Assembly: GCA_947623455.1 (NCBI GenBank)
Contig: OX392542.1
Location: forward strand, 13,151,625-13,215,624
DNA: 64,000 nt
Source of the DNA: Mimachlamys varia
Taxonomy: Eukaryota; Mollusca; Bivalvia; Pectinida; Pectinidae
Direction of reading: 5' to 3'
The position numbers and the translations under genes are program-made. Within the stretch, counting starts at the first letter, position 1, and each line of letters begins with the position of its first letter. The notes beneath the pieces are model-generated. The model saw nothing but the letters and a program-made list of their open reading frames with translations. It was not told the DNA's origin and ran no database searches. Below are positions 1 through 12,164 of the stretch, one piece after another.

Positions 1-219
1 TTGTCCTATCCATGTAACTGTGCCGGTGTTTTGTCCATCCGGGTTACTGTCCTGATGTTTTGTCCTATCCGTGTTAACTGTGTCACTGTTTTGTCCTATC
101 CGTGTTACTGTGTCGGTGTTTTGTCCTATCCGTGTTACTGTCCTGATGTTTTGTCCTATCCGTGTTAACTGTGTCGGTGTTTTGTCCTATCCGTGTTACT
201 GTCTGGTGTTTTGTCCTAT
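1..219. repeat. 30-bp minisatellite
   Basis: About seven head-to-tail copies of a roughly 30-bp unit built around TTTTGTCCTATCCGTGTTAC, with small length variants (TGTGTCGGTG or TGTCCTGATG in the second half). The array begins before the window edge, so its full size is unknown. Confidence 0.85.
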
Positions 220-2330
220 TAAGTAGTCATTATAAGTAACGGATACTGGACAAAACTAATGAAAGAATCATGGCCATTGTTTTATTTACTAATTATAATA
301 CTTATGCACCTAGAGTAATACTGTGTGTAACATAAAGGAAGGGTGAGTGTTAGGGTTACGCAGGGAACACAGTGCCCCTTTTTCAGAATTTTAAAATATG
401 ATTAGTATTGCCATAATATTATTTAATAGTCTATACTAGATGATCCGTTATCTTAAGGTTTACAAAGATAAAACAGCAATTGTGTTGGGTTGTTTTGATA
501 CCTTCCGATTGTTTCTTTGTTTGTTTTTTTTCACATTTATTGAAGTTCACATAAATGTCTTTGATTTGTATTCTTAGATTTTAAAATAATATATGGTACA
601 AACATAGAGAGAAACATGATAAATAATCATGTTTTCCATGCGCATTTATTTAATAAAATTGACATTATCCAAGTTTATGTCTTTCACATTTTACAATTTT
701 AAGTATTGTCCTTTGGACTAGTAGGTTTTGTAGCATGAACAGAATTCAAAATAGAAAATAACCATTAACGGGCACGGCGTTTAGATTTTAATGGTTATTT
801 ATCACCTTATTACTATGTGTACAAATTTGAACTAGAAAGGTGTCAACTGATAGTGGGTGATAACACGTTCTAATGATTTGTGGAAATAAGAATTGTAATA
901 TGATGAAAAAAAAACCAAAAACCGAAAACAACGAAACAATAGATATTTCCATCCGAAACGGAAATCCCTTAAAACATACTGAAAATAATACGAATTTCAT
1001 CCGAAATGGAAATCCCCACAAAATAAAAACAAAGCGAAAACAATAGGAATTTCAGTCCGAACTTTTAAATCTGTTACAATAGAGATTTCTATCCAAATCC
1101 GAATCATCAGTAATTACAACACAGCAAAAACAGCAGGAATTTCCATCCGAAAAGGAAATCCCTAAACTTATAACGAAAACATTTGGAAAGTCCTTCCAAA
1201 AGCGATATCCGTTTATAAATAACGGAAGTAATAGGGATTTCCATCCGAAACGGGACCCAATAAAAACACGGCGAGAATAATTGTGAATCCATCCAAAATA
1301 AAAAACCCACATAACTAACAAATAGAGGATTCCATCTGCAATGAAGATCACGCAAACATAGCGAAAACAACTGCGATTTTCTTGCAGTAGGAAACTCCAT
1401 TCTAAGTGGAATCAATAAAATATAGGCGGTATACGTAGCCTCTCGATTTTTCCGCGTGTTTGCGATGAGAAAATTGTTCTCACGACTAATCCTGAAATTA
1501 CAGTGCGATAATCTATAATTATATTTTAGATAATTTGTGGCCCAATTTTCCTTTTTCACATGTAATATAAGAGAATTATAAAAGTCCCAGGTCAATTGTT
1601 TGTTTATATAGGAATTGCACGGCGTTTTTTAAATTTCAATGCCGGTTTGAATGAAGAGCGGTTACATCCATATTTCATTTCGTAAACTGTCTTAAAAATG
1701 GGGGTCAGTGTGCTTCATTTTTGGGGTAAAAATACTTAAAATTCCGGGATGGGGTGGGGGGTTGGGGTTCAATTACACAATACAGAAAAACATAAATATA
1801 TAAAGTTGTTTACGGAGTACTATAAGACTTTAAGGATGGCCGATTAAAATAAGGTTATCGTAATCACTTATATATATTTTTAACAATAACAACAGTTACC
1901 TCAATTGGACATAATATTTTATTTGTGTAATTAAGTATAACAATCTGATATGCGTATATAACAATGAGACCGTTTAAGCGCTATATTGAGGAGTATTAAA
2001 TATGAATTCATGGTACGAGGGCAGTCGGCGGATTAAACGATTAATATGTGGATTAAAGCCCGGTCGTGATCCAGGCCGTGACATGTGATAGCTTACAGTC
2101 AACCCTGTCACGGTCGGAATAAATGTTGAACGAATGAGACAAATGGCGGGTATATGAGCACGGATGCCGTCATTTAGTACAGCCTCTGTACTAATAGGAA
2201 CGACGCTATTGGCTGAAATGTTTGTCCTTACTTGTAAACCTTGTTCGCGGTGCTGCTTTCTAGAACAATCTTGTTATTAATGATACATCAGACGACATAA
2301 CAAGAATTAGCAGACTTTAACGAGGACGCC
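220..2330. other. AT-rich gene-free upstream region
   Basis: I see no gene here. The only internal structure is the degenerate repeat listed at 900-1400. The last part (about 2100-2330) should contain the promoter and 5' UTR of gene A, but no convincing TATA box or initiator could be picked out by eye. Confidence 0.6.
900..1400. repeat. degenerate tandem repeat, about 45-50 bp
   Basis: The motif ATTTCCATCCGAAACGGAAA recurs with substitutions near 946, 995, 1048, 1085, 1138, 1188, 1237, 1285 and 1327. The spacer is rich in ACAAAGCGAAAACAA. The copies are old and diverged. The open frames seen across it are low-complexity translations of the repeat, not genes. Confidence 0.6.
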
Positions 2331-5300
2331 ATGGAATTGATCACTGTGATTTACTTAATGTTGGTGGTTGGACAGTTCACGCCGTCAAACGCGGCGGATC
2401 CCGTTGGTTGCACGTACTTTGCATCTGAAAGGAAATATGAATGTTCCTCGAGGAGTTGCAGCTTTCCGCTGGATCGTACTACATTTGATAACGTCCCCCA
2501 AGTTTTGCACCTCATCGAGTTTTCGGGTGAGCTCGCAGCTTCCGCTCCAATTGGCCCGACATTCTCTAACTTTATGTCCATCGATACAAGTGGATTCGAT
2601 ACCAGGATTGTCCCGAGTTTGGTCGTTCGCTGTTACATCGGAAGTTCGGTTATTCTAACGACAGGTGCGCTTATTGGCATGAATTACGTCCAAGACTTTC
2701 GCATAATTGACTGTAATATCTATAGCATCCCGGACGAGTTTTTCGCGGACCTGGTGGACCTAAATTATCTCGGAATCGAGGGCGGCGCCATTCATAATTT
2801 CGGCTTCAATAGCTTCACGTTGTTAAACATATATGCAATGAGTTTTACCAACAGCGGAGATGCTCTCGGAACTCTTGCGATTCGGAACTGTAATATCACA
2901 GACGGAAAATTACCTAATGGGGTTTTATACAGCTTGCCAAACGTTAAGAATATCATTCTGGAAAACACTAACATTGACAATTTACAGGTCGACATGTTTC
3001 AGGTGACTACCAAAATGACGTCACTGACCATCAGTAATAACCCCCTTACATCAATACCTAGTGGTCTGTTTAATGAGCTATCAGGCTTGCTATCAGTGGC
3101 GGCTAACGGAATAGCCTTGGACTGTAGCTGTTCCAGCTTGTGGTTTTTGGACTATGCTGAAGCCAACAATATCACTTTAACGGGTGATTTGGTGTGTGCG
3201 TCTCCAGCTGATCAAGCGGGTATGTCCAACATCAAATACACTTTTATTATATCATGATTACACAGATGCTGAATCAAAATCCCAAACAAAGGATGAACCA
3301 CAAATATGCATGCTACTATTAAATCCTGTATTTCATCATAAATTACATGTACATCTGTAATGTAATTTATACGTTTTGGTCTAATTCTGAGCCGTAACCT
3401 GCATGCCTGGTTTTCATTTATTCGAACAGTGGCACGGTTCAGAATATATACATGTACAAAATATTCATTTAAATACAACTGTTAGGCCCAAGCATCATCG
3501 ACGAGTCACAGAAGGACGAAACAGATGTATGGTGCAGTTAAATTCTTTGCTTGGCTTTATCTTATTCTAAAGTATATAGGTACTATTTCTCGTGTGTAAG
3601 TTTTGTACAACTCTATTATGTTAATTCTGTTTTTCTTTTTTTAATAAAGGATAATTATTTCTAGATGAAAAATCATTCTTTATCACTAATTTAGACGAGT
3701 TTCGTTTCAGCCACGGCGACAAACTATTCTTAGTGATTTTTTTTTATTATAGTTCTAATCGGGTAAATTTTTCGTGATAAAAAAACCCATTGTTTTGTTA
3801 TAGGGATAATAATTATGTGTTTACATCGAGGTTGAGCACACGTTTAGTTATTTCTATTAGTGTTAATGTATCTTGGTTTATTTTATTTCAGGAAAACGCG
3901 TGGAGGAATACAAAACCGAGTACTGTACAACAGTGGAAATATGTGGCAGCGTGTCTGGTAATGTATCTGTTTTAAAACAAGACAATATGTGATGAGGTGT
4001 CGCAAAAATACCTCACGTGTTTTGATGCTATGTAAAGAAAATTTAAAAAGGGAGCATGCGCAGTAATAATGCTAAGTAAAGAAAGGGAGTGACTATTTCT
4101 CATATGTTATAAAAAGCGGTGTATCTGGTTCTAATGTGATGTAGAAAAGGGGTCGTGTCTTGTTCAAACGTGATTAAAAAAGTGGGCGTGTCTGGTTTTC
4201 ATGTGAGTTTAAAAAAGGGGCATGGCTGATGGCATTACTAATGTGATGTAAAGAAAGAGTGTGACAATTTCTCATGTGTTTTAAAAAGGAGAGTGCCTGG
4301 TTCTGACGTGATGCAGAAAAGGGGCGTGTCTAGTCTGGTTATAATGTATTGTAAAAAGGGGCGTGTCTTGTTCAAACGTGATTAAAAAGTGGGGTTCGTC
4401 TGGTTCTAATGTGAGTTTGAAAAGGGGCGTGTCTGGTTCTATTGTGGTGTAAAAAGGGGCGTGGCTGGTACTTTTGTGATGTACAGAAAGAGAGTGACTA
4501 TTTCTCACATGTTTTAAAAAAAGGAGAGTATCTGCTTCGTATATGATTCAAAAGGGGAGGGGCTTGTCTGCTTCTAAATTGGGAGGCGTTTCTGGGTCTA
4601 TCATGTCAAACAAGGACACGTGTCTAGTCAAATTAAGATGCAAATAAAGTGCATCACTGTAAAATAGAAAAGAAGAGTCTGATTTAACAGAGGTGATAAA
4701 AAGGGGCGGGTCTTATTTAAATACAAGGGGTGTTTGAATCCTATGTAATATTAACAGTTGGCTGATTCGAATGTTAAATAAGGGGCGTATCTTGTTCTAA
4801 TGTGATGTAAATAGAGCATGTCTGTACTAAAAAGGTCGAGACGTGTTCTTGTGTGATGCAAATAAAAGGCGTGTCTGATACTAATAAGATGTAAAAAGGG
4901 GCGTGTCTGATACTAATATAATGTAAAGAAAGGGGCGTGTCTGATACTAATATAATGTAAAGAAAGGGGCGTGTCTGATACTGATATGATGTAAAAAGGG
5001 GCGTGTCTAATACTAATATGATGTAAAGAAAGGGACGTGTCTGATACTAATGTGATGTAAAGAAAGGGGTGTGTCTGATACGAATATGATGTAAAGAAAG
5101 GGCGTTTCTAATACTGATATATAAACAAAGGGGCAAGACCGGTTCTAATAATAAGTAGTAAGAGCCTAATTTGACATAAAAAAGTGGCCTGTGTGGTGTT
5201 ATGTAATGTAAATTAAGGGCGGGTATAGTTCTAATTGAATGTAACTTTAGGGCAGGTAAAGAAGGGGCGTGTTGGAATTATGATGGGATGGATCTTGTAA

Positions 5301-5939
5301 AAAAGGAGTGTATGGTTTGACTTATAAATGTAAAGAATGGTGATCCTGTTATCACATATGATGTAAACGAGGTATGATTTGTGACGCATTGGGGCGTGTC
5401 TGATTATAAATGTTGTATTAGGACGTGTCTCTTTTTTTATCTCTTTTAGAATGAAATTGAATCGACATAAAGTAAATCGTTAATTGAAATTAATTATAAT
5501 CTAGATTTGTTAACGAATTACCTAATTATAAAAAATGTTTGGATATATCTGTGTATTAATATGTCTTAAATGGTAATCTATAAATTAATTTTAATTTTGT
5601 CGTTATATGTCAGTAAAACGCTTGATTGCAGGTGTTGCTCTAGGCAGTTACTGTCTGTCAGCCTGGTCTATATCAAACAGCTGCGTGATGCTGATTTCCC
5701 TCACGGTTTCCTGTGTTGCCATGGCAATAGCGATTTGTACCAGGAAGGAGCTCAGTCCACTGCTTGAAAAATCTGACCCTAAAAACCCAAATGCATCCAA
5801 AAAGTCTAGTTCGGAGCCGGACAAAACGAAAAAATCACTACCGTCGAAGGCAGCAGAGCCAAGCAAACAAAATGTAGAGCTGACAAAGATGAAGAAGGAC
5901 GACGGACAAGTCTTCGTTACAAAATGGGAAGGATTTTAG
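2331..5939 (+). CDS. gene A: secreted/membrane LRR protein, 3 coding exons, 420 aa
   Basis: The coding exons I infer are 2331-3219, 3892-3957 and 5632-5939, joined at GT-AG introns in phase 1 (889+66+308 = 1263 nt, ending in TAG). Residues 1 to about 21 are a signal peptide (hydrophobic core, cut near SNA-A). A short cysteine region follows (C27, then YECSSRSC). Residues of about 90-270 form leucine-rich repeats, for example SLTISNNPLTSIPSGLF. An LRR C-terminal cap starts at LDCSCSSLWFL, continues through the 66-nt exon 2 (GKRVEEYKTEYC) and ends at C326 in exon 3. A single transmembrane helix lies at about 335-354, followed by a 66-residue Lys/Ser/Pro-rich tail ending KWEGF. I infer a type I cell-surface protein, ligand unknown. 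It is the only plus-strand member of the four-gene cluster. The ATG is the first in frame and directly precedes the signal peptide. Confidence 0.88.
4020..5430. repeat. degenerate ~34-bp tandem array in gene A intron 2
   Basis: Some 35-40 diverged copies are built around GGGGCGTGTCTGATACTAAT followed by a GATGTAAAGAAA segment. The most regular part is 4860-5110. The array fills most of intron 2 (3958-5631). GTAAAGAAA inside each unit resembles a weak donor, but no exon is apparent. Confidence 0.8.
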
Positions 5940-7102
5940 ATACTATTTCTTTTGTCTTCTGAAGTTATATAGATGCACACAGATTTGCAAAACGACTTTT
6001 ATGATCGGATAAATATATTGATGCACCGTATTCAAGAAACAAAACTATTACTTTAACTAGTTTATTGAAGATGTACCATCAGTGTAACTACTGTCACACC
6101 TTCAGGCTATACACAAACGTTACTAGTTAAGTAATTCGAAAAACAAGGTAAGACATTATCTACACCATTTAAACTTTAATACGTAAGATGAGAAACTGTT
6201 GGTGTCTATGATGAAAGCCATTTAATCAAAACATGTTCTCATCTAAATGTCAATTTGTCAATTTAATGCCTTAGCACCAACACATCCGACATCTAAATCA
6301 CTCCTATCCTCGGGATATGCACATTGGTTTGGTTCGTATATTGATCACGAGGAAATGTTGTTTTGCTATTGAAAAATCTACACAGAATAAAACCTTTGAT
6401 GCAACTTATGGTAATTTCTTTCTCTTTAACGGTTTATCTGGTGGCCTAAAGAGCATAAAAATGTACAGTTAAGCTAATATATCTCAGAATGCATTGTATA
6501 GGCAAAATGGTATGTACCTGTTTAATACTATAATTTTGTTTGATTCAGATATTCGAACAATAAAAGATTTTATTCACCGAAAGTCGATTTTGTCATTTTT
6601 AGACTTTTCAGTGGTAACAAGTTTGCCAACTAAATCCACTCACATCTTCGGATGGTATGCAATTGTTAGTGTATGAATTACGTATTCGTATAATTTTCAA
6701 TTCAGAAAGCAAAATAAAATAAAACTCAAAGGCCTCTTTGTCAAGTTAGGATCTACAAATGATACTTATGGTTGAAACATCAAACATCAAACATTTTGTA
6801 GGGTAACACAAGGGGAATCATGTCTATAACATATTTTTTATTCTGCTGAGGTCACATTGTTGTTGCTAGATTTCCCTTGGCGGTACTGACAGTTTAGTTG
6901 TATTAATGGCCAGATGAGTTGATAAAGCTTCTGGCTATTGTTTTGATAATAGTATTATTAATAAAAAAAACATTGGCTGAAACGATTAAGAATGTAGATC
7001 GAGTTGTGTACGCAATGACACATATGACGCCATTGTACCCAAATAAAACAGAACCAATTCAGTACAGCAGGGACTCATTGAACTACCAAGCAATGCAAAT
7101 AA
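5940..7102. other. gene A 3' UTR and intergenic DNA
   Basis: No further gene is visible. Short open frames at 6494-6676 and 6919-7125 have no recognisable domain and no splice or codon support. Confidence 0.5.
6386..6391 (+). terminator. candidate poly(A) signal, gene A
   Basis: AATAAA lies about 450 nt downstream of the gene A stop codon and is a plausible end of its 3' UTR. Other AT-rich hexamers occur nearby, so this is only a candidate. Confidence 0.35.
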
Positions 7103-7370
7103 ATAAGAGAATACCGAGGCGTTAACAAAATCATAATACAAACTCAAAATCGATTAAAACCAGGGGCAAACTATGAACAAAGGAAAGATTTACATGCAGA
7201 TTCTTGTAAAAGTACAAGAGAATAAGACAAGGTGTTCCGGAAGAGTAAGCGTCTTCTGCTTCATCAACACCCGCCATGTAAATCTTTGTCACATCCATGT
7301 ACACATCAAGCTTTCAAAATGAGAACTGAGTATCATTGTCCTTCAAAACAAGTAAACACACTAATGAGCA
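7103..7370 (+). mobile_element. dispersed ~265-bp repeat, copy 1
   Basis: Landmarks are GAGAATACCGAGGCGTTAAC at the left, TATGAACAAAGGAAAGATTT in the middle, then GTTCCGGAAGAGTAAGCGTC followed by TTCTGCTTCATC. The right end includes AAAATGAGAACTGAGTATCA. The same order of landmarks is found at five other sites in the window. It has no convincing ORF and is probably a non-autonomous element. Confidence 0.7.
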
Positions 7371-8001
7371 TACTCAAAAACGTCCATCTTCATATCACTT
7401 AAAGATACAGAATATTTCCCAATGAGGCAAAGATGACGACCAAAATGTCCTTTCATGTATAGGGTTTTCCAATGATACGACAATGTCACTGATATGTTCT
7501 TTCATGCAGATGATTATCATCACATAGTCAATTTAAAGGTAAGAATGATTAAAAACTTTTCTGGTTTGCTTGTAATGCGATGCTATTTATTTTGATCTCA
7601 ACAGGTCAAACGTTTTTTTATTTAACGCTACTTTGGAGAATTTACAGAAGAACCCTAGTTTCAACTAATGGTATTTTTCTGTCATATTGATAGTTCATCT
7701 CCAAATATTCGCCAACGTGGGATTCCAAGGAACAGTAACACCGGTTTAAGGGCCTACGTAATCCCGATATTATTTCGAACTTTATTCTTTTAAAGAAGCG
7801 TGTGGGATGAGCTGAACATCGTTTTCATACGACTGAGGTCAACCACGAACTAGTAGGGGTCTAATACCAGGATTGGTTGATATTTCTATACTCTTTTATT
7901 GTCAAGGTCACGTCTATAGGTTGTCATAGTGCAATTTTAACCCGAACTGCCGTAGGGCGAGAATAGAAGAGAGTCTATCTTCAATAGCATATCACGCGGC
8001 A

Positions 8002-8036
8002 TGACGTCACAATGGCTCAACAATGAAGTGACGTCA
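8002..8036. promoter_or_regulatory. pair of consensus CRE palindromes
   Basis: Two perfect TGACGTCA octamers lie at 8002-8009 and 8029-8036, 27 bp apart. This is the CREB/ATF consensus. No gene start is evident beside them, so a regulatory role is speculative. Confidence 0.3.
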
Positions 8037-8180
8037 CGAATACGGTAAACTCTGATGCCGAAAAGAGAAAACGACGACTTGGTGAAATTAAACCTTTCAC
8101 AATATTTTAACCGTAAACATTAGAAAGATTAGATTCATTTTTCTGCGCAAAACATTGCAAATATGCAAACATGAAAGAAA

Positions 8181-8339
8181 AATACTCTTTCATGACCAAA
8201 GGTGTAAGATAGGGAAATTCCATCCTCGTGGTTGGAATTTTTGGCAAAACCCTCGGCAAAGCCTCGGGTTTTACCGAATTTGAAAAACTCTCGGGTTGAA
8301 TTTCCCTATTTTACATTCATGGTAATGAAAGAGTCTTAT
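8181..8339. mobile_element. fold-back (MITE-like) element
   Basis: A left arm of about 42 nt beginning AATACTCTTTCATGACC is the near-exact reverse complement of the right arm ending GGTAATGAAAGAGTCTTA. Both arms carry TAGGGAAATTC and its complement. A GC-richer centre has a further inverted pair, CCTCGGCAAAGCCTCGGG. No coding capacity. Confidence 0.75.
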
Positions 8340-8600
8340 ATTCATAAGACCACGTGCCGGAAGTATCAGCCTACCTTTCAAATGAAAAGTGGATAGTATC
8401 TACTAACAAATAAAAAAGAAAAAACGTTATGGGAACTATTGATATGATAAAAATAACACGGATACTTATGTAATAGTGTTTCTATTCGGTTCGGATACAT
8501 TACCCTTTATCAAGCATGACACATATGAAAAATGGCTGCCATTTTTGTTTTGTTTTTTATTACGAGCAACAATTACTCTATGTGTTAATTTCTTACTTAA

Positions 8601-8745
8601 CGCTTACTCTTCCGTAACACCTGGTCTTATTCTCTTGTACTTTTACGAGGGTCTCCATGTAAATCTTTCCCTTGTTCCTATTTCGCCTCTAGTTTAATCG
8701 ATTTTGAATTCGGATTTTGGTTTTGTTGACGCTTTGGTATTCTCT
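8601..8745 (-). mobile_element. dispersed ~265-bp repeat, copy 2 (inverted, truncated)
   Basis: This is the reverse complement of the family found at 7103. It begins ACTCTTCCGTAACACCTGG and ends TTGACGCTTTGGTATTCTCT. The TGCTTCATCGACGAC end is missing. Confidence 0.65.
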
Positions 8746-9225
8746 AATTTGTTTTTATTATCATTTAGTTTTTTTTTAATGCTTGAAGAATACATTAGTA
8801 TATTAATTCAAAATGAAAATAACAACATGAAATATTTACGTCTGATCCATATGTGACATTTCGATGACTGATATGGTATGTCATCTGTTCCCTTTATCAA
8901 ACAAAGGAACAAAGGAACAGTGAAGAGTATGTAAAATAAAATCTTCTGGCTGTCCACAAATTCGACACCGATTCGCGGACGACACATACATATATAGAAC
9001 TTGAATGTTTTACTATACGCCATATACGTTATTGGTTATGAATGCGTTGTATAGAGTCTACTTTTGGTTGTGTTACAAAATATTTTTATAATGCCATAAC
9101 GTCAATTCACAAGGAGACAAAATACGCCATAGCATCAAAATAAAACGGTTCATTTATCAAAACGTCAATGCAAGAGCAGATATGAAATACTATAGTGGCA
9201 TAACAAACGCAAAACACTGTAACAT

Positions 9226-9300
9226 GCAGGCGGTCACCCATCTAACTACTGACCACGCTCACCTTTGCTTAACTAGTGTGAACGTGTTCCCGGGTTATAC
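9226..9300 (-). pseudogene. 5S rRNA-derived remnant (5S pseudogene or SINE3-type head)
   Basis: The minus strand reads CTAGTTAAGCAAAGGTGAGC, then TAGTAGTTAGATGGGTGACC and GCCTGC. These match the order and spacing of the internal promoter of animal 5S rRNA genes (A box with AGTTAAGCA, C box with GATGGGTGACCGCCTG). Homology stops after the C box and is weak upstream of the A box, so this is a truncated pseudogene or the head of a 5S-derived SINE, not a working 5S gene. Confidence 0.6.
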
Positions 9301-9689
9301 CGCTTGACTGAAAAAGCTAGCTTGCTAGTTAGGCAGAATTCCCCCCTCATATAGCTAGCTGGACATTACATTATCAGTAACCGAGAACAACACTATAATA
9401 GTGCCCCACAGGTAGGTATGGCAAGCCAAGTAATCACTTCTTTATGGAGCAACTTTGATTCAATATCTTACCAAAATATACAAATATCTTAAATAAATAC
9501 CGGATCACTTTGCTCCTTGAATAAATGACAAATTGGCTTGCCATAGGTAGCGCGTACGAATTCTACTTGTTAACCACATTGCAACCAAGATTGTAAGAGG
9601 CGACTTTAGGAGATATAACATTTGTTTCCTTTCTGAACAACTTTCTTCTTCCTAACGTCTCCTTTGGCACTACCTCACTTTTGGCCTTT

Positions 9690-9810
9690 AGTTCTGTGTT
9701 CGCCCCTGTCAGGAAGGCTATGGGTTCTGTCTCCAGGTCTAGACATACCAGAGTCTCTAACAATGGTAGTTACTACTCCCTCCTGCTTACCGGATGGATC
9801 GTGGTGCTTA
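9690..9810. mobile_element. SINE-like body
   Basis: The stretch containing GGCTATGGGTTCTGTCTCC, AGACATACCAGAGTCT and GGTAGTTACTACTCC resembles, from memory, a short interspersed repeat common in mollusc genomes. I cannot confirm this by search. It is followed by a short CCCACGCA microsatellite near 9893-9911. Confidence 0.35.
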
Positions 9811-10191
9811 ATTATAAATGCATTATACTTCTGTGTGGTAGCACTATTAAGTCCAAAGAGGTTTCTATGAGCAGACCGCAGCCTCCCAAATACCCACGCA
9901 CCCACGCACCCAACACATACGCCCTTATTGCTTACACCGGGACGTGGACCTTATATTACCTTAGCTTTATATAGGACTTTAAACAAAAGAAAACAAGCAA
10001 GCAAAACAAATAAACAATATTGGGAAACAACTTATACATATTGAAATAAACAAATCACAACTAAAACATCATACGGTGATATTATATATGAAATGATGTC
10101 ATCACACAAGTCAAGACCTGAACATAGCGCATAAACAGAGAACAAAGGAGACTAACGAGTAAAATAGGACCAAAAAGAGAGAAGAAAAGAA

Positions 10192-10360
10192 ATCAAAGAA
10201 TACCGAAACGTCAACAAAACCATAACCCGAACTCGAAAATCGATTTGACAAGGGGCACAATATGAACAAGGGAAAAGAGTCAAATGGATATCCTAGTAAA
10301 AGTACAATACAATAAGACCAGGTGCTCCGGAAGAGTAACCGTCTTGTTTCATCGACGACA
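10192..10360 (+). mobile_element. dispersed ~265-bp repeat, copy 3 (3'-truncated)
   Basis: Begins GAATACCGAAACGTCAAC and runs through GGTGCTCCGGAAGAGTAACC to TCATCGACGACAT, then homology to copy 1 is lost. Confidence 0.65.
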
Positions 10361-10972
10361 TAATAATCCAAGACGATGACGAGACAAAAATTGTGCCCCA
10401 CCCAAGGAATTACACAACATAAACTCTGAACATGATAGGGCAAAGTGTCAAAGAAAAAAACACATGCGAAAATGTATGAAGGTGTATCCATGTTTTTGCA
10501 TAATTGGTTTATGGGATATTATCACCTTTTTGCATCGAGATATATGCCAATGGAGTTTTGATTTTTAAAGTAAAAATCCCGCTCTCTTCCTATCGACTTA
10601 CACCAGTAGAAGATTGTTTGCATTTTTCTTTGCAAGAGTGAGTGAGGTTTTGGTTATTTTTGGCCAACACTTCTTTAGGCTAAAAGACATTTTTGTCTAT
10701 ATTGTGTTGTAGTTACTCCTATGTTTGTAACGTTGCAGCTACTCTATGTTTGTATTTTTGTCTAGTTAATATTTTTTATGAGAAAATTAATTAAATTAAC
10801 TCTATTGGAATACATTAAGAAGTCACCTTTTGGTGCCCATTTTCATTCATTTTGTATTTAATATAATTTAATAGAAATTTAATGGACGCAGGCTAAAAGC
10901 CTCTATGTCCATATCAGTACATATTTCACAAAAATAATATGTAAGAGTATATTATAAAACAAAGTATCAATA

Positions 10973-11229
10973 ATCATATACTACATCCCTGAAGTGATCA
11001 TCCACTAGTTTTTCAAATTGAATAATTGATTGAGCGTTAACAATATGTGTTGGGAGACTATTCCATATATCAACCACTCTATAAGTGAAAAAGTTCTTTC
11101 TCAGTTCTGTATGACAGCGTTGTAGTTTAAGTTATTTATTGTTATGAGTGTAGGAGCACAAAATGTGTTTGTACAGAAACCAACATTTTTACTGGAGAGA
11201 TTTTCATCAAACGCCCGGAGGAGGTTAAA
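10973..11229 (-). pseudogene. truncated LINE reverse transcriptase C-terminus
   Basis: Translated on the minus strand, 11229 downwards gives FNLLRAFDENLSSKNVGFC. After one frame slip near 11128 it reads LKLQRCHTELRKNFF, TYRVVDIWNSLP and FEKLVDDHF. The R-K-x-F-F-x-x-R-V-V-x-x-W-N-x-L-P pattern followed by a short helix is typical of the extreme C-terminus of non-LTR retrotransposon ORF2 proteins. Only the last 85 or so residues remain, with the frameshift, so the copy is dead and 5'-truncated. Confidence 0.78.
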
Positions 11230-11518
11230 TAGTTAAAGTGGTTATAATAATGGTAGTGATCAACGTTGTTTTCACTGCAGGAGGTTATACAGTATACGTA
11301 TCACGTTACTTCTTTGATGCCATTTCCGTAACTGCTATTCCGTAAACTATGCCTGGCCAGAGTTCCCACTGTTTTAACACGACATCAGACCTAGGACACC
11401 TTCATTTCACCATCACATTTGTGTAGCATTGTGATATCTCAAAAGACACGAAACAAATACCGGTATGTTAAATACCAGTATGTTAGATTACTTAGTAAAA
11501 GATGTGTGACAAATTTTA

Positions 11519-11722
11519 GTTTTGTTATGAGATCATCAAAACATCATAGTCGCTTTAATCTACTATGAAATTTATCATACTTATCATAATTATTTTGCGT
11601 TTTTTAGTTCGTCAAAAGGTTTTGTTATGAGATAAACAAAACACAATAGTCGCCTCCATCTCCTATGAAAAAATATATCATACTTTTCACAATTGTTTTC
11701 GCTTTTTAGTTCGTCAAAAAGC
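11519..11722. repeat. tandem duplication, 2 x ~103 bp
   Basis: Two adjacent diverged copies both begin TTTTGTTATGAGAT, contain ATAGTCGC and CTATGAAA, and end TTTTTAGTTCGTCAAAA. No coding content. Confidence 0.7.
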
Positions 11723-12164
11723 CTGAAAACATAACTCTTTATTAGTAGTACCAGTGATAAAAGGAACTTTTATGTCTTTTATGGTTCTTTGTAAGATGTA
11801 AAACTAAATTTTTCAAAAACAAATCACGAATTACGTTATGATATAAGTTAGTGACGTCACAATTTATATTCACCATTGGGTGAGTTTTTACATTTAAACC
11901 AGGCTCTGTAGTCATGGATTTAATTTGACATGGGTAGGAAGGACTCCACTAGAAAGTTTTAGCAAGCCACAAACAGTCTTTCCAACTCACTAATTTCAAT
12001 TTTAATAATTGCAAAACAATTATATAGTTCGTTCAATTTCTGTTATAAAAAACAAATGTGGTTTATCAGATAAAAGTTATTGGATGCATTTTGACAACAA
12101 TGTCGTAGTTTTCTGTTTTGTTTCGGCCTTTGTTATCTCAGTATGTATATATATATATATAAGG

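Noticed and set aside
10111..10491. 126-codon minus-strand frame rich in Phe, Leu and Cys
   Set aside because: It overlies a copy of the dispersed repeat; the same region in other copies is broken and in different frames.
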